DNA of 64,000 bases, taken from NCBI RefSeq assembly GCF_002252665.1, contig NZ_NQKZ01000007.1, positions 58,456 through 122,455 of the forward strand, in the 5' to 3' direction. The translations under genes and the position numbers were made by a program. Shown in pieces: positions 40,631 to 48,614 of the stretch. Every line of letters starts with the position of its first letter. Position 1 is the stretch's first letter. Below the pieces are notes generated by a model. It searched no databases, was not told the origin of the DNA, and saw only the letters and a list, made by a program, of their open reading frames with translations. This DNA is from Synechococcus sp. 8F6. GTDB lineage: Bacteria; Cyanobacteriota; Cyanobacteriia; PCC-6307; Cyanobiaceae.

Positions 40631-40857
40631 CAGCCGAACATCGACTCGATGTCCTCCTGGAAGTCGGCTTTGAGGTCGCAGTTCAGAACAGCAGACCCCT
40701 GCAGAAAGCCGAGCTCGCGCTGGCGAGGAGTCTCATCCACCGGCACCAGACGCACCAGCGCCTTGCCGGCTCGGGCGATCACCACCTCCTCGCCATCGAG
40801 TGCCTGCTCCACATACCGGGAGAGATGGGTCTTGGCGTCGTGGAGGTTGACCTGCAT
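40630..40857 (-). CDS. Phd/YefM-type antitoxin
   Basis: The 75-residue protein has the Phd fold: MQVNLHDAKTHLSRYVEQAL, DGEEVVIARAGKALVRLVPV and an acidic C-terminal tail (CDLKADFQEDIESMFG) that should bind the toxin. It starts at ATG 40857 (TTG at 40860 is in frame). It directly precedes the PIN toxin. Such antitoxins also repress their own operon. Confidence 0.9.
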   Translation of the reverse strand: MQVNLHDAKTHLSRYVEQALDGEEVVIARAGKALVRLVPVDETPRQRELGFLQGSAVLNCDLKADFQEDIESMFG

Positions 40858-40897
40858 CAACTCAGCTTAGCCGGTAAAGCTGCTAAGCAGCACCGAC

Positions 40898-41932
40898 CTA
40901 GTCCCCCCGGTAGCCCAGCTCGGCCAGGCGGGCGGCGCTGCGGCGCCAGTTGGGCACCACCTTCACAAATAGCTCCAGATACACCGGCCCGCTGAACACC
41001 TTTTCCATCTGCAGCCGCGCTCCCTGGCCGATGGTTTTGAGCATGCTCCCCCCCTTGCCGATCAGGATGCCCTTCTGGCTGGAGCGCTCCACCAGCACCG
41101 TGGCCAGCACGGCGGTGCGGGGGCCGTCGTCGACCACCCGATCAATACTCACCGCCACCGAGTGGGGCACCTCCTCGCGGGTGTGGGTCAGCACCTGCTC
41201 ACGGATCAGCTCGGCCATCAGCAGCTGCTCGGGCTGGTCGCTCACCGCATCGGCCGGGTAGAGCTGGGGCCCCGGCGGCAGCTCGGCGCTCAGCGCCGTC
41301 ACCAGGGCTTCGGTGCCCTCGCCGTTCAAGGCGCTCACCGGGTGCAGGGGCCAGTCGCCCACCAGGTCGCGATAGCTGGCGGCCAGCTCATCGGCCCGGG
41401 CCGGATCCACCAGGTCGGCTTTGTTGAGGGCCACATGCACTGGGGCCCGGCAGTGCTTAAGCAGCTCCACGATGAAGCCATCACCCCGGCCGGCGGGCTC
41501 GCTGCCATCCACCAGCAGCAGCACCACATCCACTTCGCCGATGGCGCCCCGGGCGCTCTGCACCAGCCGCGCCCCCAGCAGGTGGTGGGGCTTGTGGATG
41601 CCCGGGGTGTCGAGCAGCACCAGCTGGGCCGCCGGGGTGGTGAGGATCGCCCGCAACCGGTTGCGGGTGGTTTGGGCCACCGGCGAGGTGATCGCCACCT
41701 TCTGGCCCACCAACTGGTTGAGCAGGGTGGATTTGCCCACGTTGGGCCGGCCGATCAGGGCCACGAAGCCGGAGCGGTAGTCGGCATTCCGCCCTGGAGT
41801 CGATCCAGCCCCAGCGGCCCCCAGCAGCCGCGCCGACTCCTGCGGATCGGGGATCGGCAGGATCTGGCCTTCCAGAATCTCACCGTCGTTGATCGCGTCG
41901 TCGTTGGAGGGGGGCGGGGGCGTGGCTGTCAT
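40898..41932 (-). CDS. era: GTPase Era
   Basis: The 344-residue GTPase acts in 30S subunit assembly. It has an about 55-residue nonconserved acidic/Pro-rich N-terminal extension. The G domain follows: GRPNVGKSTLLN (G1), TTRNR (G2), LLDTPGIHKPHHLLG (G3), ALNKADLVD (G4) and VSAL (G5). The KH domain is at the end (ILIGKGGSMLKTIGQGARLQ, VYLELFVKVVPNWRR). All GTP-binding motifs are intact. Confidence 0.97.
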   Translation of the reverse strand: MTATPPPPSNDDAINDGEILEGQILPIPDPQESARLLGAAGAGSTPGRNADYRSGFVALIGRPNVGKSTLLNQLVGQKVAITSPVAQTTRNRLRAILTTPAAQLVLLDTPGIHKPHHLLGARLVQSARGAIGEVDVVLLLVDGSEPAGRGDGFIVELLKHCRAPVHVALNKADLVDPARADELAASYRDLVGDWPLHPVSALNGEGTEALVTALSAELPPGPQLYPADAVSDQPEQLLMAELIREQVLTHTREEVPHSVAVSIDRVVDDGPRTAVLATVLVERSSQKGILIGKGGSMLKTIGQGARLQMEKVFSGPVYLELFVKVVPNWRRSAARLAELGYRGD

Positions 41933-42004
41933 GGGTTAACAGTGGCAGCCCATCGGACCCGGGGGAGTTTCCATAGGCTCAGAGGGCAGAGCACCGCTGG
42001 CTCC

Positions 42005-42538
42005 ATGTCTGACACACCCGACACCCTTCGCGAACCCACCTTCCAGCAGGCCATGGAGATCACGGCCCAGTGGCTGGTGCTCTGGGAAAACGGGGAGCTC
42101 AGCGACGAGGTGCTGGGCGATCGGGTGGCCGAGTTGGTGGCCAGCCGCGATGGCGCCCGGGGCTTCTTCGTGGTGAGCCTGGCCGGTGATGGCCCGCTGA
42201 TGGATCGTTTGCCGGAGCCGCTGCTGCTGCAGCTGCGGCTGGCTGGCGCGGGGGTGGTGGATCTGACGGCCCGCAATCTGGCCATGAGCACGGCGATGGT
42301 GTTGCACCATCAGCGTGCTGGCGATGGGGCGCAGCAGGGGGCGTCGGAGCGGGTGCAGGCCCGCTGCACCGACTTGCTGCGCGGCCTGGAGCCCCAAGCC
42401 GTCAAGCAGCGGCTCGAAACCTTGTTGGCGGCCACCGCAGGGGAAGGGGAGGATGTCTCCTTTCTGGACCGCTGGGGCTACGACACTGACCAGAGGGCCG
42501 CCATTGCTGCGGCGATCGACGCGGTGGCTGAGGGGTAA
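42005..42538 (+). CDS. Conserved cyanobacterial hypothetical protein, 177 aa
   Basis: The product is an alpha-helical soluble protein: FQQAMEITAQWLVLWENGEL, then DRVAELVASRDGARGFFVVS, LMDRLPEPLLLQLRLAGAGV, DLTARNLAMSTAMVLHHQRA and SFLDRWGYDTDQRAAIAAAI. I recognise no domain, but the regular composition and the ATG with good position support a real gene. It is divergent from era and 11 bp upstream of the alpha/beta hydrolase gene, so probably co-transcribed with it. Confidence 0.8.
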   Translation: MSDTPDTLREPTFQQAMEITAQWLVLWENGELSDEVLGDRVAELVASRDGARGFFVVSLAGDGPLMDRLPEPLLLQLRLAGAGVVDLTARNLAMSTAMVLHHQRAGDGAQQGASERVQARCTDLLRGLEPQAVKQRLETLLAATAGEGEDVSFLDRWGYDTDQRAAIAAAIDAVAEG

Positions 42539-42549
42539 CGCAGGCCAAG

Positions 42550-44121
42550 ATGACCCAGCCTGCACCTGCCTTGTCAATGGCGATCCGGTCCGGGGTTTTC
42601 GCTTTGGCGGCGTCGGCGTTGCTGGCGCCAACCTCCGCCCGGGCGATTGAAACCATCAAGCTGCGCTTGCCGCTGCTGGAGACCGATTTCGTGATCCGGG
42701 TTTCGGAGTTGCGCAGCCCCCAGGCCTTGATGGCAGGGGACAGCGATCTGGCCGAACTCGACCGGGCGAGTGGCGGAGCGATCGGTCAGAAGCTCAAGGC
42801 GGTGATGCAATCCAACCTGCCCCTGGAGCTTGGGGCGGTGTTGCGCAATGCCCAGGGCTCGCCGCTGCTGGAGCAGGTGCTGTTGTTGGTGGGGGCCCTG
42901 GGCGACATCGACGGCCTGCCCGAGCCGCTCCAGCCAGCCCAGTTTGAGGCGGCCATGCAGCGGGCCGCCGCCCAGGGAGGCATCAGCCTGCTCGATGTGC
43001 TGGAGCAGTTGCCGGGTGACAGCGTCACGGTGCAACTGGGGCGCCTGGGCTCCTCGGTGCAGCGATTCCGGGCCCAGCGCCGGCAGGCCGACCAGCTCGT
43101 GGCCTCCCTCCCGGCCGTGACCAGCCAGGGGCCCTGGCTAGAGGCCGGGCGGTTCTCCACCGCGCGGCGGGAGCTCACCATTGCGGTGAAGCACCGCCCG
43201 GAGCCCCTGGCTGTGGTGGTTCTGGAGTCGAGCGCATCAGTACCCGCATCCGCTCCTGCCAGCGACCGGTTGGTGGTCATCTCCCATGGCCTGTGGGACG
43301 ACCCCAGCAACTTCGAGGGTTGGGCCAGCCACCTGGCCAGCCACGGCTACACGGTGGTGTTGCCCCGCCATCCCGGCAGCGACCAGAGCCAGCAGCGGGC
43401 GATGCTGGCCGGCAAGGCGCCGCCGCCGAGCCCGCTGGAGCTGGCCTTGCGGCCCAAGGATGTGTCGGCGGTGATCGATGCGGCGGCAGACGGCCGGCTT
43501 GGCTTGCGCCGGCCGGTGAACACCCAGGCGGTGCTGGTCGCCGGCCATTCCTGGGGAGCCACCACGGCGCTGCAACTGGCTGGAGCCCGCCCCACCCCCA
43601 GCCGGCTCAAGGAGCTGTGCGATGAGGTGGGACATCCCTCCCGCAATCTCAGCTGGGTGTTGCAGTGCAACTTCGTGGGATCCGCCGAGAGCGCCGCCCT
43701 GGTGGATTCCCGCGTGCTCGCCGCCGTGGCTGTGAGTCCGCCGATGCTCCTGTTGTTTGACGTCGAGTCGGTCCAGACGATGCCCGCCAAGGTGTTGGTG
43801 GTGAGCGGCAACAGCGATTGGGTGGTGCCTTCTGGCCCGGAGGCGATTGAGCCCATGGGTCGGGCCACCCGCTCAGCTGGCAGCGGCCACCGCCTGGTGT
43901 TGGCTGAACGGGCGGACCATTTCAATCTCCGCTCCCCCCAGGGCGATGGCGGTGGGGCCCTGCGTGGCTTGCTGCTGGCCTGGTTCAATGCCGCTGCCCA
44001 GGCTGGCCCGGGAGTGACTCCCCAATTGCCCGCTGGTGGTTGGGGCAGCAGCCGCCATCCGCTGCGGGATGTCACCACCACCCTGCCCCAGCTCGCCGTG
44101 CCGGCGGTCGTCCAGCCATAA
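42550..44121 (+). CDS. Exported alpha/beta hydrolase with N-terminal DUF1400
   Basis: The 523-residue protein has a signal peptide (IRSGVFALAASALLAPTSAR), a DUF1400 region (about 35-140: ETIKLRLPLLETDFVIRVSE, GISLLDVLEQLP, GDSVTVQLG) and an alpha/beta hydrolase domain. The nucleophile elbow is GHSWG with Ser334; the oxyanion side is VVISHGLWDDPSNFEGWASH and the likely acid/His pair is SGNSDWVVP and ERADHFNL. It is an extracytoplasmic serine hydrolase of unknown substrate, typical of cyanobacteria. Confidence 0.9.
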   Translation: MTQPAPALSMAIRSGVFALAASALLAPTSARAIETIKLRLPLLETDFVIRVSELRSPQALMAGDSDLAELDRASGGAIGQKLKAVMQSNLPLELGAVLRNAQGSPLLEQVLLLVGALGDIDGLPEPLQPAQFEAAMQRAAAQGGISLLDVLEQLPGDSVTVQLGRLGSSVQRFRAQRRQADQLVASLPAVTSQGPWLEAGRFSTARRELTIAVKHRPEPLAVVVLESSASVPASAPASDRLVVISHGLWDDPSNFEGWASHLASHGYTVVLPRHPGSDQSQQRAMLAGKAPPPSPLELALRPKDVSAVIDAAADGRLGLRRPVNTQAVLVAGHSWGATTALQLAGARPTPSRLKELCDEVGHPSRNLSWVLQCNFVGSAESAALVDSRVLAAVAVSPPMLLLFDVESVQTMPAKVLVVSGNSDWVVPSGPEAIEPMGRATRSAGSGHRLVLAERADHFNLRSPQGDGGGALRGLLLAWFNAAAQAGPGVTPQLPAGGWGSSRHPLRDVTTTLPQLAVPAVVQP

Positions 44122-44143
44122 AAAAGCGCCCCACTGGGGCGCT
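44118..44143 (-). terminator. Rho-independent terminator of the BI-1 family gene
   Basis: The minus-strand stem AGCGCCCC / GGGGCGCT with a 3-nt loop is followed by six T. It lies in the gap between the convergent hydrolase and BI-1 genes and could also stop plus-strand transcription weakly. Confidence 0.85.
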
Positions 44144-44166
44144 GCAGAAAGCTCTGGGACGCGAGC

Positions 44167-44904
44167 TCAGTCGCGGCGGCCGCCGCCCTGGAGGGCAATG
44201 ATCAAGCGCAGGATGAAGATAAACAGGTTGATGTAGGTGAGGTACATGCCCAGAGCGCCGGCCAGATATTGGTCGTCGCTGTAGGTGCGGGGCATTGTGT
44301 AGAAGTCGACGAAGGCCGCACCCACAAACAACACGGTGCCGAAGCCGGCGATCAGCAGCTCAAACGTGCCTCCGCTGAAGACACCCGGAGCAAAAATGCT
44401 GCCCACGATCTGCACCACCATGGCAATCAGCAGCCCGAGGATGCCGAGGCCCACCACGCCGCTGAGGGCCTGGCCGACGTTGTCGCTCATGCGACGGCCC
44501 ACCACGGAAGCCACCACGAAGGTGATCCCCGTGGCCAAGGTGGCCGTGCCGATGGCGCCGACTCCAGCAGCGCTGACGGCGTAGGCGACGATGCCGCTCA
44601 GGGTGAAGCCGGTGATCAGGCTGTAAGCGGTCAGCAGTGGCAGGGCCGTGCTGTTGTTGCCCTTCATCGCCACGTTCTGGGCCACGAAGAACAACACGAA
44701 GTTGCCGATCAGGGCCACCCAGAACAGGGGCATGAACAGGGCCGGGCTGCTGGCCATCAGGGCCAAACCTCCCATCACTCCACCGGCGGTGAGCACCATG
44801 CCGCCGCCCACATAGGGCAGGGCCTTGTTGACCACATTGGGGCCAACTAGGGCACTCGATTGGGCCTCACGGATGGCCTGTTGAAAATTGCTGCTGGCCG
44901 GCAT
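44167..44904 (-). CDS. Bax inhibitor-1 / YccA family membrane protein
   Basis: The 245-residue protein has seven hydrophobic helices, including MVLTAGGVMGGLALMASSPA, LITGFTLSGIVAYAVSAAGV and ELLIAGFGTVLFVGAAFVDF. It ends with the BI-1 signature YLTYINLFIFILRLIIALQG preceded by a D-x-Y element. Bacterial BI-1 proteins are pH-sensitive calcium leak channels or FtsH-associated YccA-like proteins. A terminator follows. Confidence 0.92.
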   Translation of the reverse strand: MPASSNFQQAIREAQSSALVGPNVVNKALPYVGGGMVLTAGGVMGGLALMASSPALFMPLFWVALIGNFVLFFVAQNVAMKGNNSTALPLLTAYSLITGFTLSGIVAYAVSAAGVGAIGTATLATGITFVVASVVGRRMSDNVGQALSGVVGLGILGLLIAMVVQIVGSIFAPGVFSGGTFELLIAGFGTVLFVGAAFVDFYTMPRTYSDDQYLAGALGMYLTYINLFIFILRLIIALQGGGRRD

Positions 44905-45027
44905 GGCACACCAGTGGTTTCGAAGTTTCTATATCCTGCCAGCGACATGCAGGCAACGGGAGGCCCTGCTGGCGCTCGTCGGTGCGGATCTCCCTATCGG
45001 GACGGGCTCAGGTTTGGCGCTTTGGCT

Positions 45028-45534
45028 TCAGAACTTGTCACCAGCCTGGTTGTTTGAGCTGGGCCATAGCTCCGCCGCGAGCACTGCAACGCCGGTGCCG
45101 ATGCATGATTCAGCCAAGCGCAGCAGGGCATTTAGCCCCGGACTCAGCTTCGGATCCAGGCTGCCGGTGACCATCACAACGATCACGGTGATAGCTGCCA
45201 GGCGGCCATGGCTCGGCACATTGATCGCTGCGCAGAGCGCAACGGTGGCGAAAATTGCCACGGCCATGCCCAAAGGGTGAAAGGGAAGCAGCGTCAGGTA
45301 GATGGCACTGGTGCCGGCGCCTATGGCTGAACCCAAAATTCGCAGCGAGGCTGAGTTGGTTGTCTCCCTGCGGGTGGCCTGGATTACCACGATCGCGGAG
45401 ATCGCCGACCAAAGCCCGCCGATCTTGGGTAGGTAGCCCGGGAACAGATTCGTGAACCAGTAGCCGAGCAAATAAGCCACCAAAGCCGCTACGGCGATCT
45501 CGGCGGGGATGCGCAGACGCTCTGCTTTGTTCAT
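45028..45534 (-). CDS. FUSC-like / aromatic acid exporter family membrane protein
   Basis: The 168-residue protein has about five hydrophobic segments: IPAEIAVAALVAYLLGYWFT, LWSAISAIVVIQATRRETTN, SLRILGSAIGAGTSAIYLTL, GMAVAIFATVALCAAINVPS and AAITVIVVMVTGS. The I-x-x-Q-x-(T)-R-x-(T)-x-x-x-x-x-x-R-I-x-(G)-x-x-x-G pattern is typical of FUSC/ArAE exporters. It consists of the membrane half only. The ATG overlaps the phoH stop (ATGA). The substrate is unknown. Confidence 0.82.
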   Translation of the reverse strand: MNKAERLRIPAEIAVAALVAYLLGYWFTNLFPGYLPKIGGLWSAISAIVVIQATRRETTNSASLRILGSAIGAGTSAIYLTLLPFHPLGMAVAIFATVALCAAINVPSHGRLAAITVIVVMVTGSLDPKLSPGLNALLRLAESCIGTGVAVLAAELWPSSNNQAGDKF

Positions 45535-46562
45535 GGCTCAGGCTCACTGCACTGGCCATCGAATCGCCTTTTAACGGCAGGCGCCAGCTTGGTGGCATCG
45601 CGATCGGCATAGGCCTCCACCAGCCGCTGCACTAGCGGGTGGCGCACCACGTCAGCCGCGGTGAGCTCGCAGATCGCCACCCCCTCCACCCCCTGCAGCA
45701 CCTGGGCAGCTTCCTGCAGGCCGCTTTTTACCCCATAGGGCAGGTCCACCTGGGTGGGATCGCCAGTCACCACCATGCGGGAGTGTTCCCCCAGCCGGGT
45801 CAGCACCATCCGCATCTGGGTGGTGGTGGTGTTTTGGGCTTCGTCGAGGATCACAAAGGCGTCGGCCAGGGTGCGGCCGCGCATGTAAGCCAGTGGCGCC
45901 ACTTCAATCACCCCTTTTTCCAGCAGGGCACCGGTGCGCTCGGCGCCAAGCAGGGCGTGCAGGGCGTCGTAGAGGGGGCGCAGGTAGGGATCAACTTTCT
46001 GCTGCAGATCGCCCGGTAAAAAACCGAGCCGCTCGCCCGCCTCCACCGCCGGGCGAGTGAGCACCAACCGCTCGACTTTGCGCTCGGTGAGCATGCGCAC
46101 CGCCTGAACTGCGGCCAGAAAGGTTTTGCCCGTGCCAGCCGGGCCGAGGGCAATGGTGAGGTCGTGGCGCTCCATAGCTTCCACGTAGGCCAGCTGGCGC
46201 AGGGTGCGCGGGCGCAGCAGCTTGCCACTCTGGCTGCGGGCCAGCACCTGGCTGCCCAGTTGTTGATGCTCCGTGCTCCTGCCGGTGTCGAGGGCCTGCA
46301 GGGCTACCCGCACATCCACCTGGGTGATGGCTTGGCCTTCCTGCCACAGGGGGCGAAGCAATTCCACCAATGCGGCAGCTCTCTCCATCTGGCTGGGAGG
46401 TGCCTGAATGACCAAATCCAGCCCCCGCAGCACTAGCGAAGCTCCGGTGAGGGCTTCGAGATGGCGCAGGGTGGATGATTCAGCGTCACCTGCCAGGGCT
46501 AGAGCCGCGGCAGGATTGGGCAGGGGAATGGCAAAGCTTGTGGGCCCCTTTGGCTCCGCCAT
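45531..46562 (-). CDS. phoH: PhoH-like ATPase
   Basis: The 343-residue protein carries an N-terminal KH-like part and a PhoH P-loop ATPase domain. Walker A is ALGPAGTGKTFLA, with LTRPAVEAGERLGFLPGDLQ and QKVDPYLRPLYDAL. Walker B is FVILDEAQNTT, and sensor-type motifs are VVTGDPTQVDLP and SGLQEA. PhoH2-like proteins are linked to RNA metabolism. I chose ATG 46562; a TTG at 46577 overlapping the rpsP stop is in frame. It is followed by the overlapping FUSC gene. Confidence 0.94.
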   Translation of the reverse strand: MAEPKGPTSFAIPLPNPAAALALAGDAESSTLRHLEALTGASLVLRGLDLVIQAPPSQMERAAALVELLRPLWQEGQAITQVDVRVALQALDTGRSTEHQQLGSQVLARSQSGKLLRPRTLRQLAYVEAMERHDLTIALGPAGTGKTFLAAVQAVRMLTERKVERLVLTRPAVEAGERLGFLPGDLQQKVDPYLRPLYDALHALLGAERTGALLEKGVIEVAPLAYMRGRTLADAFVILDEAQNTTTTQMRMVLTRLGEHSRMVVTGDPTQVDLPYGVKSGLQEAAQVLQGVEGVAICELTAADVVRHPLVQRLVEAYADRDATKLAPAVKRRFDGQCSEPEP

Positions 46563-46573
46563 GGGCCGAACGC

Positions 46574-47020
46574 TCAAGCTTCGGCGGTAGCGGCGGCTTC
46601 CGTAGTTGCTTCTTCGGCACTGGCGGCTTCGGCACTCGCGGCTTCAGCAGCGGCCTTGGCTTCGGCGGCAGCAGCAGCTTCAGCAGCTTTTGCTTCAGCA
46701 GCTTCCTTGACAGCCTGCTTGGCGGCAGCTTCGCGGGCATCAGCCTGCTTTTGCTTGCCAACGACCTCGGCAGGGCGCACGGTCTTCTCGATCAGACCAC
46801 CCTTCTCCAGCAAGGAGCGCACCGTGTCGGTGGGTTGGGCCCCTTGGCCCAGGCGAGTGCGGATCGCCTCGGTGTCGAGACGGGTCTCTTTAGTACGGGG
46901 GTTGTAGAAGCCGAGCTCCTCAAGCGGACGTCCGTCGCGGCGAGAGGTGCTGTTAGTGGCCACGAGGCGGAAACTCGCTTCCCGCTTCTTGCCAAACCGC
47001 TTCAGGCGGAGCTTGATCAT
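46574..47020 (-). CDS. rpsP: Ribosomal protein bS16 with Ala/Glu-rich C-terminal extension
   Basis: The first about 85 residues are a normal bS16 ([60 protein letters not shown]). The remaining about 60 residues are an Ala/Glu/Lys helix-prone extension ([20 protein letters not shown] and so on), nearly doubling the protein. Such tails occur in some picocyanobacterial S16 but their role is unknown. It lies between ffh and phoH on the same strand. Confidence 0.96.
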   Translation of the reverse strand: MIKLRLKRFGKKREASFRLVATNSTSRRDGRPLEELGFYNPRTKETRLDTEAIRTRLGQGAQPTDTVRSLLEKGGLIEKTVRPAEVVGKQKQADAREAAAKQAVKEAAEAKAAEAAAAAEAKAAAEAASAEAASAEEATTEAAATAEA

Positions 47021-47069
47021 CGTGGCCTTGCGCTAGGTGTCCAAAGAAGCAATGTACCCGGTCGGGTGC

Positions 47070-48509
47070 TCATAGCTCCCCGAAGCCCTTGCGTTTCTTG
47101 GCCGGCCTGGCGGGCCGCCGCCCCCCACCCCCAGCGCCACCCATGGGACCGGGCATGGTTGGTATTCCTGGCATCCCGGGCATGCCGCCCATTCCCGGCA
47201 TGCCGCCGCCTTTGGTCATCTGCTGCATGAAGCCGCGCATCTTCTGGAAGTCGGCCAGCACCTTGTCGACATCGGCCGGCGCGTGACCACTGCCTGCGGC
47301 GATGCGGCGGCGGCGGGAGGGCTGGGAGGCCAGCAGTTCCGGCTGCTGCCGTTCGGCCTCGGTCATTGAGCCGATCATCGCCTCGATCCGCTTGAGCTGC
47401 TGCTCGCCTTGCTTGAGCATGCCGTCGTCGATCTTGTTCATGCCCGGGATCAGCTTCATCAGGCCGCCCAGGGAGCCCATGCGCTTGATCAGGCGCATCT
47501 GCTGCAGGAAGTCGGAGAAGTCGAAGCTGGCTTCCTGCAGCTTCTGCTGCATCTTGGCCACATCGGCCAGCTCCACCTCCTTGGTGGCCTTCTCCACCAG
47601 GGTGAGCACGTCGCCCATGCCGAGGATGCGGCTGGCCATCCGCTCGGGGTGGAAGGGCTGCAGCGCCTCCACTTTCTCGCCGGTGCCGATGAACTTGATC
47701 GGCGCTCCGCTCACCTTGCGGATCGAGAGGGCCGCACCACCGCGGGAGTCGCCGTCGAGCTTGGTGAGCACGGCACCGGTGATGCCCACCTGCTCGTGGA
47801 AGGAGCGGGTGAGCTCGGCCGCTTCCTGGCCGATCATCGAATCCACCACCAGCAGCACCTCGTCGGGCTGCACGGCCTCCCGGATCCGCACCATCTCCTC
47901 CATCATCGCGGTGTCGATCTGGAGGCGGCCGGCGGTGTCCACCAGCACCGTGTCGAAGCCTTCGGCCTTGGCTTTGGCGATGCCGGCGGCGGCGATGGCT
48001 TCCGGCTTGGCGTCGATGCCGAGGCTGAACACCTCCACGCCGATCTGGTTGCCGAGGGTTTTGAGTTGCTCAATGGCGGCTGGGCGGTACACATCCGCTC
48101 CCACCAGCAGCGCTTTGCGACCCTGCTCCTTGAGGTGCAGGCCGAGCTTGGCGGTGGCGGTGGTCTTGCCGGCGCCCTGCAGGCCGGCCATCAGCACCAC
48201 CGTCGGGGCCCCGGCCACGCCGCCGGCAGCCAGGGGCGCGTTCTCGCCGCCCATGGTCTCGACCAGCTGTTCATGCACCAGCTGGATGAATTTCTGATCC
48301 GGGCTCACGCCCCGCACCACTTCGGCGCCAACCGTCTTGCGGCGCACCTCGTCAACGAAGTCCTGCACCACCGGCAGGCTCACATCCGCCTCCAGCAGGG
48401 CCCGGCGCACCTGCTTGAGCGCCCCCTGCACGTTCGTTTCGGTGATTGAGGCCTGGCCCCTCAGGCTCTTGACCGCATCTTCAAATCGCTGGGACAGCTC
48501 GTCAAACAT
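47070..48509 (-). CDS. ffh: Signal recognition particle protein Ffh
   Basis: The 479-residue SRP54 GTPase targets nascent membrane proteins. The N domain leads into the G domain: GLQGAGKTTATAKLGLHL (G1), DVYRPAAIEQL, VDTAGRLQID, TKLDGDSRGGAALS and GTGEKVEAL. The Met-rich M domain (MRLIKRMGSLGGLMKLIPGM) binds 4.5S RNA. The C-terminal tail is Gly/Met/Pro-rich (PGMGGMPGMPGIPTMPGPMG). The 4.5S RNA gene was not seen here. Confidence 0.97.
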   Translation of the reverse strand: MFDELSQRFEDAVKSLRGQASITETNVQGALKQVRRALLEADVSLPVVQDFVDEVRRKTVGAEVVRGVSPDQKFIQLVHEQLVETMGGENAPLAAGGVAGAPTVVLMAGLQGAGKTTATAKLGLHLKEQGRKALLVGADVYRPAAIEQLKTLGNQIGVEVFSLGIDAKPEAIAAAGIAKAKAEGFDTVLVDTAGRLQIDTAMMEEMVRIREAVQPDEVLLVVDSMIGQEAAELTRSFHEQVGITGAVLTKLDGDSRGGAALSIRKVSGAPIKFIGTGEKVEALQPFHPERMASRILGMGDVLTLVEKATKEVELADVAKMQQKLQEASFDFSDFLQQMRLIKRMGSLGGLMKLIPGMNKIDDGMLKQGEQQLKRIEAMIGSMTEAERQQPELLASQPSRRRRIAAGSGHAPADVDKVLADFQKMRGFMQQMTKGGGMPGMGGMPGMPGIPTMPGPMGGAGGGGRRPARPAKKRKGFGEL

Positions 48510-48614
48510 CGCGTTGCCGCTCGGGGACCAGGGGCGGGGCGTGGCCCCGGGAGTGAAGCGATCGTAAAAACCGGCCCGGCGGGCACGGGGGCGGTGTTCC
48601 GGGAGGTTGGTGAT

